A DNA stretch of 64,000 nucleotides from Actinomadura rubteroloni (GCF_002911665.1 NZ_MTBP01000006.1:141763-205762); one strand, 5' to 3'. Counted from the first letter of the stretch, positions 1 through 9,983 are shown. Made by a program: numbers and translations. The notes: a model not told the origin generated them from the letters alone.

Positions 1-12
1 GCCTGGCGTTCC

Positions 13-2130
13 GTGAGTGGGGACAACAGCACGTTTGAATGGTCCGAGCTGGACCGACGGGCCGTGGACACGATCCGTGTTCTCGCCGCGGACGCGGTGG
101 AGGCCGCCGGTTCGGGGCACCCGGGCACGGCGATGAGCCTCGCGCCCGCCGCCTACCTGCTCTTCCAGCGGTTCCTGAAGCACGACCCGACCGACCCGGA
201 CTGGGCCGGACGCGACCGGTTCGTCCTGTCGTGCGGGCACTCCAGCCTGACGCTCTACATCCAGCTCTACCTGTCCGGCTACCCCCTGACGCTGGACGAC
301 CTGAAGTCGCTGCGCAAGTGGGGCAGCCTCACGCCGGGTCACCCCGAGCACGGGCACACGGCCGGCGTGGAGACCACGACCGGGCCGCTCGGCCAGGGCA
401 TCGCGAACGCGGTGGGCATGGCGATGGCGGCCCGGCGCGAGCGCGGCCTGTTCGACCCGGACGCGGCGCCCGGCACGTCCCCCTTCGACCACACCATCTG
501 GGCGTTCTGCTCCGACGGCGACATCGAGGAGGGCATCAGCCACGAGGCCAGCTCCCTCGCCGGTCACCAACGGCTCGGCAACCTGGTCGTCCTGTACGAC
601 GACAACCACATCTCGATCGAGGACGACACGGCGATCGCGCTGTCGGAGGACGTCCGCGCCCGCTACGCCGCCTACGGCTGGGACGTCCACCACGTGGACT
701 GGACGGCCGACGGCGACTACTCGGAGAACGTCGCGGCCCTCGCGGCGGCGTTCGAGGCGGCCCAGGCCGAGACGTCGCGCCCGTCGTTCATCGCGCTGCG
801 GACGATCATCGGCTGGCCCGCGCCGAACAAGAAGAACACCGGCAAGATCCACGGCTCGGCGCTCGGCGCCGACGAGGTCGCGGCCACCAAGAAGATCCTC
901 GGGTTCGACCCGGCCGAGACGTTCGCGGTGGCGCCGGAGGTCCTGGACCACGCCCGCGCCGTGGTGGACCGGGGCCGCGCCGCGCACTCCGCGTGGGGCA
1001 AGGCCTACGAGGCGTGGCGGACCGCGCACCCCGAGCGCGCCGCCGAGTACGACCGCATCGCGACCCGGACGCTGCCCGGCGGCTGGACCGAGGCGCTGCC
1101 GGAGTTCGAGGCGGGCACGAGCATCGCGACGCGCGCCGCGTCCGGGCAGGTCCTCGCGGCGCTGGCGCCGGTGCTGCCGGAGCTGTGGGGCGGCTCGGCC
1201 GACCTCGCCGAGAGCAACAACACGACGATGAAGGGCGAGCCGTCCTTCGTCCCCGAGGAGTTCCAGACCAAGGAGTTCCCCGGCGGCCCGTACGGGCGGA
1301 CGCTGCACTTCGGCGTGCGCGAGCACGCGATGGGCGCGATCTGCAACGGCATCGCGCTGCACGGCGGGACGCGCCCCTACGGCGGCACGTTCCTGATCTT
1401 CTCCGACTACATGCGGCCCGCGGTCCGGCTGGCGGCGCTGATGAAGCTGCCCGTCACCTACGTGTGGACGCACGACTCGATCGGCCTCGGCGAGGACGGC
1501 CCGACCCACCAGCCGGTGGAGCAGCTCTGGTCGCTGCGGGCGATCCCGGGCCTGGACGTCGTCCGGCCCGCCGACGCCAACGAGACGGCCGTCGCGTGGC
1601 GGACGATCCTGCGCCACACCGACCGTCCGGCCGGGCTCGCGCTGACGCGGCAGAAGCTGCCGGTGTACGACCGGACGAAGCTGGGGTCCGCCGAGGGCGC
1701 CGCCAAGGGCGGGTACGTGCTGGCGGACGCGTCCGACGGCCGTCCCGAGGTGATCCTCATCGCGACCGGCTCGGAGGTCGAGATCGCGCTCGCCGCCCGC
1801 GAGACGCTGGAGGCCGACGGCACCCCGACGCGGGTCGTGTCGATGCCGTGCGTCGAGTGGTTCGAGGAGCAGGACGACGCCTACCGCCAGGAGGTGCTGC
1901 CGCCCCGCGTCCGCGCTCGCGTCTCGGTCGAGGCGGGCATCGCGCTCGGCTGGCGGATCTACACCGGCGAGTACGGCGAGGCGGTGAGCCTGGAGCACTT
2001 CGGCGCGTCCGCCGACTACAAGACGCTGTTCGAGCAGTTCGGCCTCACGGCCGAGCGGGTCGTGGCCGCGGCCCGGTCGAGCCTCATCAAGGCCGGCCGG
2101 GACGGCAAGGGCTCCACGACGGGGAACTGA
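13..2130 (+). CDS. tkt: Transketolase
   Basis: Transfers two-carbon ketol units between sugar phosphates in the non-oxidative pentose-phosphate pathway, using thiamine diphosphate (TPP) and Mg2+ in the cytosol. The 705-aa length is normal for the family. GSGHPG at residues 33-38 supplies the first active-site His (H36). The TPP/Mg motif is present as SDGDIEEG followed by LYDDNHISI, and the HFGVREHAMG segment carries the catalytic Glu of the pyrimidine-binding domain. The GTG start is only 12 bases inside the window, so the promoter and ribosome-binding site (RBS) are not visible. It is first of a same-strand run tkt-tal-pgi-zwf-opcA-pgl, the standard actinobacterial pentose-phosphate operon. 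Confidence 0.97.
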   Translation: MSGDNSTFEWSELDRRAVDTIRVLAADAVEAAGSGHPGTAMSLAPAAYLLFQRFLKHDPTDPDWAGRDRFVLSCGHSSLTLYIQLYLSGYPLTLDDLKSLRKWGSLTPGHPEHGHTAGVETTTGPLGQGIANAVGMAMAARRERGLFDPDAAPGTSPFDHTIWAFCSDGDIEEGISHEASSLAGHQRLGNLVVLYDDNHISIEDDTAIALSEDVRARYAAYGWDVHHVDWTADGDYSENVAALAAAFEAAQAETSRPSFIALRTIIGWPAPNKKNTGKIHGSALGADEVAATKKILGFDPAETFAVAPEVLDHARAVVDRGRAAHSAWGKAYEAWRTAHPERAAEYDRIATRTLPGGWTEALPEFEAGTSIATRAASGQVLAALAPVLPELWGGSADLAESNNTTMKGEPSFVPEEFQTKEFPGGPYGRTLHFGVREHAMGAICNGIALHGGTRPYGGTFLIFSDYMRPAVRLAALMKLPVTYVWTHDSIGLGEDGPTHQPVEQLWSLRAIPGLDVVRPADANETAVAWRTILRHTDRPAGLALTRQKLPVYDRTKLGSAEGAAKGGYVLADASDGRPEVILIATGSEVEIALAARETLEADGTPTRVVSMPCVEWFEEQDDAYRQEVLPPRVRARVSVEAGIALGWRIYTGEYGEAVSLEHFGASADYKTLFEQFGLTAERVVAAARSSLIKAGRDGKGSTTGN

Positions 2131-2169
2131 CCGTTCCGCGCCGTTTCGCGAGACTCTGGAGAGGAAGCG

Positions 2170-3288
2170 ATGAGCGAGACGCTGAAGAGGCTTTCCGACG
2201 CGGGCGTGTCCATCTGGCTGGACGACATCAGCCGGGAGCGCCTGCGGACGGGCAACCTGGAAGCACTGGTCAAGGACAAGCACGTGGTGGGCGTGACGTC
2301 CAACCCCACCATCTTCGCCAAGGCCCTGTCGCAGGGGTCGGCCTACGACGGCCAGGTCCGCGACCTCGCGGTGCGGGGCGTGGACGTGGAGGAGGCCGTC
2401 CGGGCGATCACCACCTACGACATCCGGTGGGGCTGCGACGTGCTGCGTCCGGTCTATGACCGCACCGACGGGTTGGACGGCCGCGTGTCGCTGGAGGTCG
2501 ACCCCCGGCTGGCGCACGAGGCCGAGCGGACGGTCGCCGAGGCGCGCGCGCTGTGGTGGATGGTCGACCGCCCGAACCTGTTCATCAAGATCCCGGCGAC
2601 CGAGGCGGGGCTGCCCGCCATCACGGGCGCGCTGGCCGAGGGCATCAGCGTCAACGTGACGCTGATCTTCTCGCTGGAGCGCTACGCCGGGGTCATCGAC
2701 GCGTTCTTCGCGGGCCTGGAGCAGGCGAAGGCGAACGGGCACGACCTGGCGACGATCGCGTCGGTGGCGTCGTTCTTCGTCAGCCGCGTCGACACCGAGA
2801 TCGACAAGCGGCTGGACAAGGCCGGGTCGCCGGACGCGGCGGCGCTGCGGTCCAAGGCGGGCGTGGCGAACGCCCGGCTGGCCTACGCGCTGTACGAGGA
2901 GAAGTTCGGGTCGGACCGCTGGAAGGCGCTCCAGGAGGCGGGGGCCCGGCCACAGCGCCCGCTGTGGGCGTCCACCGGCGTGAAGGACCCGAACCTGCCC
3001 GACACCCTCTACGTGGACCAGCTCATCGCGCCCGGCACCGTGAACACGATGCCGGAGGCGACGCTGGACGCCGAGGCCGACCACGGCGACCCCGCCGGGG
3101 ACGCGGTCACCGGCGCCTACGACGACGCGCGGGCGCACATGGCCGCGCTGAAGGACGCCGGCGTCGACTACGACGACGTCGTCCGGGTGCTGGAGGAGGA
3201 GGGCGTCGAGAAGTTCGAGGCGTCCTGGAAGCAGCTCCTCGGCTCGGTCGAGGACGAGCTGAAGAAGCAGGCGGGACCCGCCGCCTGA
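2170..3288 (+). CDS. tal: Transaldolase
   Basis: Moves a dihydroxyacetone unit between sedoheptulose-7-phosphate and glyceraldehyde-3-phosphate. The 372-aa length is that of the long actinobacterial transaldolases. GVTSNPTIFAKAL (residues 41-53) is the family's first signature, and K140 in NLFIKIPATEAG is the expected Schiff-base lysine. The ATG is preceded by GAGAGGAAGCG, a good RBS. It lies 39 bases after tkt and is followed by a strong hairpin (3299-3330), so read-through into pgi may be reduced. Confidence 0.97.
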   Translation: MSETLKRLSDAGVSIWLDDISRERLRTGNLEALVKDKHVVGVTSNPTIFAKALSQGSAYDGQVRDLAVRGVDVEEAVRAITTYDIRWGCDVLRPVYDRTDGLDGRVSLEVDPRLAHEAERTVAEARALWWMVDRPNLFIKIPATEAGLPAITGALAEGISVNVTLIFSLERYAGVIDAFFAGLEQAKANGHDLATIASVASFFVSRVDTEIDKRLDKAGSPDAAALRSKAGVANARLAYALYEEKFGSDRWKALQEAGARPQRPLWASTGVKDPNLPDTLYVDQLIAPGTVNTMPEATLDAEADHGDPAGDAVTGAYDDARAHMAALKDAGVDYDDVVRVLEEEGVEKFEASWKQLLGSVEDELKKQAGPAA

Positions 3289-3298
3289 CATTCGGTGG

Positions 3299-3330
3299 AG
3301 GCGGGACGGCCGATTGCGGCCGTCCCGCCT
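3299..3330 (+). terminator. Hairpin between tal and pgi
   Basis: Inverted repeat 3299-3311 / 3318-3330 (13 bp, perfect) with a 6-base loop, starting 11 bases after the tal stop. There is no T-run, as is usual in high-GC actinobacteria. It probably acts as a partial terminator or an mRNA-stabilising structure inside the operon. Confidence 0.7.
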
Positions 3331-3442
3331 TCGGCGTCTCCGCGAGCCTCCGCGGCACGGGCCTTGCGCCCCGTTTCCAGAAGATCGCGCACTGGGTCGC
3401 GGATGCCGCTTCTCTCCTGGAACGATGGGGGCAGGAGGAACG

Positions 3443-5092
3443 GTGCCCGGATTCGACGTACTGACGCGCGGCGACGTGCTGCACGCCGCCCTGAAGGCGC
3501 GCGACTACCTGGTGAGCTGCGGCGTGCCCGGTTCCCTCGCCGCCAAGGACCCGCGGCTGTGGGGGCGGCGCGCGGTCGACCACAGCAGGCTCGGCTGGCT
3601 CGACCTGCCGTCCGCGTCGCGCGGCCTGCTCGCGCAGGTGGACGGCCTCGTCGCCGACGCCCGCGCGTCCGGGCTCGACCACGTGGTGCTCATCGCGGTC
3701 GGCGCCGAGGCCCTCGCGGCGCAGGCGATCGTCGCCGCGCGCCCGCCCGGGGCCGGCGGCGAGCTGACGGTGCTGGACGGCGGCGACACGGCGGGCCTCG
3801 GCTTCACGCTGGAGCGGCTGGACCGGACGCTCGTCGTCCTTGCCAGCAAGTCGGGCGTGTCGCTGGAGGGGGACGCCTACCGGCGCATCCTGACGGCCGC
3901 GTTCCGCGAGCGGGGGCTGTCGGAGAAGGAGATCGCGGCGCGGTTCCTCGTCGTCACCGACCACGGCAGCCCGCTGCACGGCTTCGCGCGGCAGTGCGGC
4001 TACCGGATCGGGCTCACCGACCCGTACCTGCCGGGGCACTTCGGCGCGCTGTCGGCGTACGGGCTCGTCCCGGCGGTGCTGGCCGGGGCGGACGCGGGGA
4101 CGCTGCTGGACGAGGCCGCCGAGGTCGTCCCGTCCCTGTCGCGCACCGAGGACAACCCGGGCCTGCTGCTCGGCGCGATCCTCGGCGGCTGCGCCCAGCA
4201 GGGGCCCGAGGGCCTGGCCCGCGACAAGCTGCTGCTGCGTGAGCGCGGCGGCCCGGGGCCGCTGACGGCGTGGATCGCCCAGCTCCTCGCGGTCGGGACG
4301 GGCAAGCGCGGCCGGGGCGTCGTGACGTTCGAGCCGCCCGGCGTGCCGCGCGCCTACCCGGACCTGCACGCCGTCGCGATCAACCCGGCGGGCGCGGCGG
4401 GCGAGGACGACGACACCTCGGTGTGGGGCCCGGTCGGCGCGCAGTTCCTCGTCTGGGAGTACGCGACGGCCATCGCGGGCTGGCTGCTCGGCGTGAACCC
4501 GTTCGAGGCGGGCGGCGCGTCCGCGCAGGACGCCGAGGACCAGGCCGCGACGATGCTCCAGGCCACGGCCGGCGGACGGCCCGTCGTCGGGCGCCCGGTG
4601 GCCGTGGACGGCGACATCGAGATCCACACCGACCTGGCCTGGCGCGGCGGCTCGGACCTGGAGTCGGTGCTCACCGCGCTGCTGGACCGCGTGCCCGGCA
4701 CCGGGTACCTCGCGGTGGCCAGCTACCTGTCCGGCGAGTTCTCCGGCCGGTACCTGGCGCCGTCGCTGGCGCGCGGGGCGCGGCGTCCGGTCGCCTACGG
4801 GCCGGGGCCGGGGTACCTGCACGCGACCGGGGCCGTCCACAAGGACGGGCCGGGGACGGGCGCGTTCCTGGTCGTCACCGGCGACCCGCCCGCGGGCGAC
4901 CCGCTCGGCGACCTCGCGGTCCCGGGCCGTCCGTACGGTCTGGCGACGCTCCAGTTCACCCGGGGCGTCGCCGAGGCGCGGGCGCTGCGGCAGCGGGGGC
5001 TCCCGGTCGTCCATCTGCACCTGCGCGACCCGGTCGGCGGGGCCGGACGGCTCGCCGCCGCGGCCCGCGCCGCCGCCGTGGCGCTGTCGTGA
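3443..5092 (+). CDS. pgi: Glucose-6-phosphate isomerase (actinobacterial tal-zwf linked type)
   Basis: Interconverts glucose-6-phosphate and fructose-6-phosphate, linking glycolysis to the pentose-phosphate branch. It is about 549 aa from GTG 3443, which has GGAGGA about 5 bases upstream; ATG 3425 in the same frame is an alternative. The assignment rests on position between tal and zwf, where actinobacteria keep this gene, and on SIS-type sugar-isomerase features: VVLIAVGAEALAAQ and VLASKSGVSLEGDAY in the first half, and a GHFGALSAYGLVPAVLAG segment. It is divergent from the classical E. coli-type Pgi, so the exact family is inferred from context as much as from sequence. Confidence 0.85.
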   Translation: MPGFDVLTRGDVLHAALKARDYLVSCGVPGSLAAKDPRLWGRRAVDHSRLGWLDLPSASRGLLAQVDGLVADARASGLDHVVLIAVGAEALAAQAIVAARPPGAGGELTVLDGGDTAGLGFTLERLDRTLVVLASKSGVSLEGDAYRRILTAAFRERGLSEKEIAARFLVVTDHGSPLHGFARQCGYRIGLTDPYLPGHFGALSAYGLVPAVLAGADAGTLLDEAAEVVPSLSRTEDNPGLLLGAILGGCAQQGPEGLARDKLLLRERGGPGPLTAWIAQLLAVGTGKRGRGVVTFEPPGVPRAYPDLHAVAINPAGAAGEDDDTSVWGPVGAQFLVWEYATAIAGWLLGVNPFEAGGASAQDAEDQAATMLQATAGGRPVVGRPVAVDGDIEIHTDLAWRGGSDLESVLTALLDRVPGTGYLAVASYLSGEFSGRYLAPSLARGARRPVAYGPGPGYLHATGAVHKDGPGTGAFLVVTGDPPAGDPLGDLAVPGRPYGLATLQFTRGVAEARALRQRGLPVVHLHLRDPVGGAGRLAAAARAAAVALS

Positions 5093-5345
5093 TCCGGCGC
5101 CCGGTGTACGCGGGATCACGGCGGGTAGGCCGCCGACCCGCTGCCCGCCCCGTGACACGGGGATGGGATTGCCGTGGCCCGGCCATCGGGAAGGATCGAC
5201 CCGAGAGGGGCGTGGTCCCGGTCCGGGCGGGCCGGCGCTCGCGGCCGGCCGTCCCGGCGGGCGGACGCGAGGACGGCGAAGTTGCAAGAGTGGGCGCGAG
5301 ACGCCCACGCCTAGGGCCAAGAGTGCGAGAAGAGGGGGCGCCCAC

Positions 5346-6875
5346 GTGACCACCACACCCAATCCGCTCCGGGATCCCCGGGACAAACGGCTGCCCCGGG
5401 TCGCGGGGCCGAGCGTGCTGGTGCTCTTCGGGGTCACCGGGGACCTGTCGCGCAAGAAGCTCCTCCCGGCCATCTACGACCTGTCCAACCGCGGCCTCCT
5501 CCCCCCGGGCTTCTCGCTGGTGGGGTTCGCGCGGCGCGACTGGGACCACCAGGACTTCCGCCAGATCGCCTACGAGGCCGTGAAGCAGCACGCCCGGACG
5601 CCGTTCCGCGAGGACGTCTGGGAGCACCTGGCCGAGGGGATGCACTTCGTCCCCGGCGAGTTCGGCGACCCCGGCGCGTTCGAGGCGCTGTCGATGGCCG
5701 TGAAGGAGCTGGACGAGAGCCGCGGCACGGGCGGCAACTACGCGTTCTACCTGTCGATCCCCCCGAAGTTCTTCCCCGAGGTGGTCGAGCAGCTCCGCAA
5801 CAGCGGGCTGGCCAACAGCGACGGCTCGGGCGGGTTCCGCCGGGTGGTGATCGAGAAGCCGTTCGGGCACGACCTGGCGAGCGCGCAGGAGCTGAACGCG
5901 ACCGTCCACCGGGTGTTCCCCGAGGAGTCGATCTTCCGGATCGACCACTACCTCGGCAAGGAGACCGTCCAGAACATCCTGGCGCTGCGGTTCGCGAACA
6001 CGATGTTCGAGCCGATCTGGAACCGCGGCTTCGTGGACCACGTGCAGATCACGATGGCCGAGGACATCGGCATCGGCGGGCGCGCGGGCTACTACGACGG
6101 GATCGGCGCCGCGCGCGACGTCATCCAGAACCACCTGCTGCAGCTGCTCGCGCTGACGGCGATGGAGGAGCCGACGTCGTTCAGCGCCGAGGCCGTCCGC
6201 GCGGAGAAGGCGAAGATCCTGTCCTCGGTGCGCGTCCCCGGCGACCTCGCGCTCAGCACGGCGCGCGGGCAGTACGCGGCGGGCTGGCAGGGCGGGCGCA
6301 ACGTCAAGGGGTACCTGGAGGAGGACGGGATCCCTGCGTCGTCGCGCACCGAGACCTACGCGGCGGTCAAGCTGGAGATCGAGAATCGGCGGTGGGCGGG
6401 CGTCCCGTTCTACCTGCGGACGGGCAAGCGCCTCAGCCGCCGCGTGACCGAGGTCGCGATGGTGTTCCAGAAGGCCCCGCATCAGCCGTTCTCCCACACC
6501 GACACCGAGGAACTGGGCCAGAACGCGCTGGTGATGCGCGTCCAGCCGGACGAGGGCATCACGGTCCGGTTCGGGTCCAAGGTGCCGGGCACGTCCATGG
6601 AGATAAGAGACGTGAACATGGACTTCGCCTACGGGGAGTCGTTCACCGAGTCCTCGCCGGAGGCCTACGAGCGGCTGCTGCTGGACGTCCTCATCGGCGA
6701 CCCCCCGCTGTTCCCCCGGCAGGAGGAGGTCGAGCTGTCCTGGCAGGTCCTCGACCCGATCACCGACTTCTGGGCGGGGCGCGGGCACGTCGACCAGTAC
6801 CGGTCCGGGGGCTACGGCCCCGACAGCGCGGACGAACTGATGGCGCGCGACGGGCGCGCGTGGAGGCGACTCTGA
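5346..6875 (+). CDS. zwf: Glucose-6-phosphate 1-dehydrogenase
   Basis: Oxidises glucose-6-phosphate to 6-phosphogluconolactone with reduction of NADP+, the entry step of the oxidative pentose-phosphate pathway. About 509 aa. The dinucleotide-binding loop is GVTGDLSRKK (residues 29-38) and the substrate/catalytic signature RIDHYLGKE is near residues 198-206. The GTG start at 5346 has GAGGGGGCG upstream. The 253-base gap before it may hold a separate promoter; I could not pick a convincing -10/-35 pair. opcA follows after 2 bases, which suggests translational coupling with its assembly factor. Confidence 0.97.
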   Translation: MTTTPNPLRDPRDKRLPRVAGPSVLVLFGVTGDLSRKKLLPAIYDLSNRGLLPPGFSLVGFARRDWDHQDFRQIAYEAVKQHARTPFREDVWEHLAEGMHFVPGEFGDPGAFEALSMAVKELDESRGTGGNYAFYLSIPPKFFPEVVEQLRNSGLANSDGSGGFRRVVIEKPFGHDLASAQELNATVHRVFPEESIFRIDHYLGKETVQNILALRFANTMFEPIWNRGFVDHVQITMAEDIGIGGRAGYYDGIGAARDVIQNHLLQLLALTAMEEPTSFSAEAVRAEKAKILSSVRVPGDLALSTARGQYAAGWQGGRNVKGYLEEDGIPASSRTETYAAVKLEIENRRWAGVPFYLRTGKRLSRRVTEVAMVFQKAPHQPFSHTDTEELGQNALVMRVQPDEGITVRFGSKVPGTSMEIRDVNMDFAYGESFTESSPEAYERLLLDVLIGDPPLFPRQEEVELSWQVLDPITDFWAGRGHVDQYRSGGYGPDSADELMARDGRAWRRL

Positions 6876-6877
6876 CG

Positions 6878-7906
6878 ATGAACATCGACCTCACCGGGAC
6901 GACGACCCGGGCGATACAGGACGCGCTGACCCAGGCCCGGCACCTGATGGGCGGCCCCGCCGTCGGCATGGTGCTGACCCTGATCATCGTCACCGACGAG
7001 TCGGCGCAGTACGACGCGGTGCGGGCGGCGACCGAGGCGGCGCGCGAGCACCCCTGCCGGGTCCTGACCGTGATCTCCCGCGACGCGCGCGGCAGTTCGT
7101 CGCGGCTGGACGCCGAGATCCGCATGGGCGAGACCGGGCCGGGCGAGACCGTCCTGCTGCGCATGTACGGGCCGCTCGCCGAGCACGCCGACTCGGTCGT
7201 CGTGCCGCTGCTGATGCCGGACACGCCGGTGGTGACGTGGTGGCCGGGCGGCAAGGTGCCGAAGGCGCCCGCGCTGGACCCGCTCGGGCGGCTGGCGTCG
7301 CGGCGCGTCACCGACGCCTACGCGGCGCGCGACCGGCTCGGCACGCTGGCGCGGCTCGCCGAGGGCTACCGGCCGGGCGACACCGACTTCTCGTGGACGC
7401 GCATCACCACGTGGCGGACGCTGCTGGCCTCGATCCTCGACCAGGACCACGACCCCGTCACCGGCGGCTCGGTGGCGGCCGAGCCGGACAGCCCGAGCGC
7501 GGAGCTGCTGGCGTCGTGGCTGTCGGTGCGGCTCGGCGTGGACATCATGCGCGAGGTGTCCGACGGCCCGGGCATCACTGGAGTGACGCTGACGACGACC
7601 GGCGGCGACCTCGTGGTGTCCCGTCCGGACGGGCGGGTCGCCACGCTCGCCCGGCCCGGCCAGCCCGACCGGCGGGTGTCGCTGCTGCGGCGCCCGATGT
7701 CGGACCTGCTGGCCGAGGAACTGCGGCGGCTCGACCCCGACGAGCCGTACCAGGAGGCCGCCGAGCGGTTCGCCAAGGACCTGTCGGCCGCCGCCGAGAC
7801 CCACACGCCGCCGATCGGCCGCACCGAGGAGGCCGCCCGCGCCCAGTCCGAGCGTCCGGGCAAGCGGTCGACGTCGCGCAGCACCAAGAAGGCGGACGAG
7901 GCGTGA
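6878..7906 (+). CDS. opcA: Glucose-6-phosphate dehydrogenase assembly protein OpcA
   Basis: OpcA proteins bind G6PDH and are needed for its full activity or oligomer assembly in cyanobacteria and actinobacteria. From ATG 6878 the protein is about 342 aa. It begins MNIDLTGTTTRAIQDAL and contains the family-like stretch MVLTLIIVTDES, a central PVVTWWPGG motif, and an Arg/Ser/Lys-rich tail. It starts 2 bases after zwf stops and its TGA overlaps the GTG of pgl, so zwf-opcA-pgl are very likely co-translated. Confidence 0.93.
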   Translation: MNIDLTGTTTRAIQDALTQARHLMGGPAVGMVLTLIIVTDESAQYDAVRAATEAAREHPCRVLTVISRDARGSSSRLDAEIRMGETGPGETVLLRMYGPLAEHADSVVVPLLMPDTPVVTWWPGGKVPKAPALDPLGRLASRRVTDAYAARDRLGTLARLAEGYRPGDTDFSWTRITTWRTLLASILDQDHDPVTGGSVAAEPDSPSAELLASWLSVRLGVDIMREVSDGPGITGVTLTTTGGDLVVSRPDGRVATLARPGQPDRRVSLLRRPMSDLLAEELRRLDPDEPYQEAAERFAKDLSAAAETHTPPIGRTEEAARAQSERPGKRSTSRSTKKADEA

Positions 7907-8652
7907 CCGCCGCCGCCCCGGAAGTGGTCGTCCACCCCGGCGCCGACGTGCTCGCGGCGGCGGTCGCGGCGCGGCTGGTCGCGAGCCTCACCGACGCGCA
8001 GGCCGCGCGCGGCTCGGCGTCGGTGGTGCTGACCGGCGGCGGCGTCGGGACGTCCGTGCTCGCCGCGTTGGAGCGCTCCCCCGCCCGCGACGCGATCGAC
8101 TGGGGACGTCTGGACGTGTGGTGGGGCGACGAGCGGTTCCTGCCGTCCGGCGACCCCGAGCGCAACGAGACGGGCGCGCGGGAGGCGCTGCTGGACCGCG
8201 TCCCGCTGGATCCGGCGCGCGTCCACCCGATGCCCGCGACCGACGGCCCGGACGGCGACGACGTCGACAAGGCGGCGGCCCGGTACGCGGCCGAGCTGCG
8301 CGGGAGCGACGGGCTCGTGCCGTCGTTCGACGTCCTGCTGCTCGGGATCGGCCCGGACGCGCACGTGGCGTCCCTGTTCCCGGGGAACGCCGCGCTCGGC
8401 GACGAGGGCGTCGTGACGGCCGTCCGCGACTCCCCCAAGCCGCCGCCGACCCGGATCTCGCTGACGTTCCCCGTGCTGCGGGCGGCGCGGGAGGTGTGGG
8501 TGCTCGCGGCGGGCGCGGGCAAGGCCGAGGCGGTCGGCCGGTCGCTCTCGGGCGCCGACCCGGCCGAGGCGCCCGCCGCCGGGGCGCGCGGACGGCACCG
8601 CACGCTGTTCCTGCTCGACGCGGCGGCGGCCGCCGAGGTCCCGCGCTCCTGA
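7903..8652 (+). CDS. pgl: 6-phosphogluconolactonase
   Basis: Hydrolyses 6-phosphogluconolactone, the product of Zwf. The GTG at 7903 overlaps the opcA stop by 4 bases. About 249 aa, normal for DevB/Pgl-type lactonases. Family motifs visible are VVLTGGGVGTSVLAAL near the N-terminus, WWGDERFLPSGDPERNE and LLLGIGPDAHVASLFPG. It is the last gene of the pentose-phosphate operon; a lipoprotein gene follows after 95 bases with its own RBS. Confidence 0.95.
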   Translation: MTAAAPEVVVHPGADVLAAAVAARLVASLTDAQAARGSASVVLTGGGVGTSVLAALERSPARDAIDWGRLDVWWGDERFLPSGDPERNETGAREALLDRVPLDPARVHPMPATDGPDGDDVDKAAARYAAELRGSDGLVPSFDVLLLGIGPDAHVASLFPGNAALGDEGVVTAVRDSPKPPPTRISLTFPVLRAAREVWVLAAGAGKAEAVGRSLSGADPAEAPAAGARGRHRTLFLLDAAAAAEVPRS

Positions 8653-8747
8653 TCCCGGTTCCCCGACCCGGGGACGCGCTCCCCCGTTCGCCGCATACCC
8701 TGGCGGGCGGGGGAATCCGCGTGGGCGGGATCCGCGAGGAGGCAAGC

Positions 8748-9941
8748 GTGCAGAGGGGTCAGGCGGTCACGGCGGGCGCGGTCATCGCCGGAGCGGTCGT
8801 GCTGGGAGCCGCCGGGTGCTCGTCGGGGGGCGGCGGCGGGACGAGCGGCGGCGCGGTGAAGGCCGCCGAGGCGCCACCGCCCGCGATCACCCCGGCGAAC
8901 GGGACACAGCAGGTCCAGCCGGACCAGCCCGTGACGGTCCAGGCGAAGGCGGGACGGCTCACCGAGGTGACGGTCGCCGACGCCAAGGGCGGCAAGGCGG
9001 CCGGGACGCTCGCCGCCGACGGAAAGACGTGGCGGACGACGTGGGGCCTCAAGCCGTCCACCACCTACACGGTGACGGCGAAGGGCGACGCGGACGGCAA
9101 GCCCGTCACGGCGACGTCCACGTTCACGACGCTGAAGCCGGCGAAGAAGCTGGAGAGCGGCATGTCGCCGCTGGAGGGCGAGACGGTCGGCGTCGGGATG
9201 CCGGTGCAGCTCCTGCTGTCGCGCTCGGTCGCGACGAAGGCGGCCCGCGCGGCGGTCGAGCGGTCGCTTGAGGTCAGGATGTCCACGCCCGTCGAGGGCG
9301 CGTGGAACTGGATCAGCGACCGGGAGGTCGACTTCCGGCCCCGGACGTACTGGCCGAGCGGCGAGAAGGTCCGGGTCGTCGCGCACCTGGCCGGGTTGAA
9401 GGTCGCCGACGGCGTGTACGGCACGAAGGACCGGACGCTGAACTTCACCGTCGGCCCCCGGCACATCACCAAGGTGGACGCCAACGCGCACGAGGCGGTC
9501 GTGACGTCGGGCGGCTCGACCGTCCGGACGATGAAGGTGAGCCTCGGCAAGCCCGGCGACGACAGCTACTCCGGCACGATGATCGCGCAGGAGAAGACGC
9601 CGCACATGGTCATGGACTCGGCCACCACCGGCGACCCCGGCGCGTACCGGACGCCCACCGACTGGAATGTCCGCCTGACCTACAGCGGGACGTTCGTCCA
9701 CGCCGCGCCGTGGTCGGTCGGCTCGCAGGGCAACGCGAACGTCAGCCACGGGTGCGTGAACGCGTCGCCGACCGACGCGAAGTGGTTCTACAACTTCACC
9801 AACCGGGGCGACGTCATCCAGATCAGCGGCACGACCCGGAAGCTCCGGTTCGGCAACGGGCCGACGCCGTGGGCGAAGTCCTGGCAGGACTGGCTCGCGG
9901 GCAGCGCGCTCGGGAAGTCCGTGACGGGCACGAAGCTCTGA
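8748..9941 (+). CDS. L,D-transpeptidase lipoprotein with Ig-like domains
   Basis: Predicted to form 3-3 cross-links in peptidoglycan outside the membrane. The GTG at 8748 has GAGGAGG upstream; earlier codons in the frame are not needed. The first 25 residues form a lipoprotein signal peptide ending in the lipobox LGAAGC. Two immunoglobulin-like segments follow (about residues 45-250), then a YkuD catalytic domain with the SHGCVN motif; the nucleophile is C336, preceded by FVHAAPWSVG. This is the architecture of mycobacterial LdtMt2-like enzymes (about 400 aa). It is followed by a strong terminator hairpin (9952-9978). Confidence 0.95.
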   Translation: MQRGQAVTAGAVIAGAVVLGAAGCSSGGGGGTSGGAVKAAEAPPPAITPANGTQQVQPDQPVTVQAKAGRLTEVTVADAKGGKAAGTLAADGKTWRTTWGLKPSTTYTVTAKGDADGKPVTATSTFTTLKPAKKLESGMSPLEGETVGVGMPVQLLLSRSVATKAARAAVERSLEVRMSTPVEGAWNWISDREVDFRPRTYWPSGEKVRVVAHLAGLKVADGVYGTKDRTLNFTVGPRHITKVDANAHEAVVTSGGSTVRTMKVSLGKPGDDSYSGTMIAQEKTPHMVMDSATTGDPGAYRTPTDWNVRLTYSGTFVHAAPWSVGSQGNANVSHGCVNASPTDAKWFYNFTNRGDVIQISGTTRKLRFGNGPTPWAKSWQDWLAGSALGKSVTGTKL

Positions 9942-9951
9942 CGCCCGGTGT

Positions 9952-9978
9952 CCGGCCGGGCCGCGCGGGCCCGGCCGG
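9952..9978 (+). terminator. Terminator after the L,D-transpeptidase gene
   Basis: Perfect 11-bp inverted repeat 9952-9962 / 9968-9978 with a 5-base loop, entirely G and C, 11 bases after the stop codon. The -10 box of the next gene begins only 6 bases further on. Confidence 0.75.
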
Positions 9979-9983
9979 GCCCT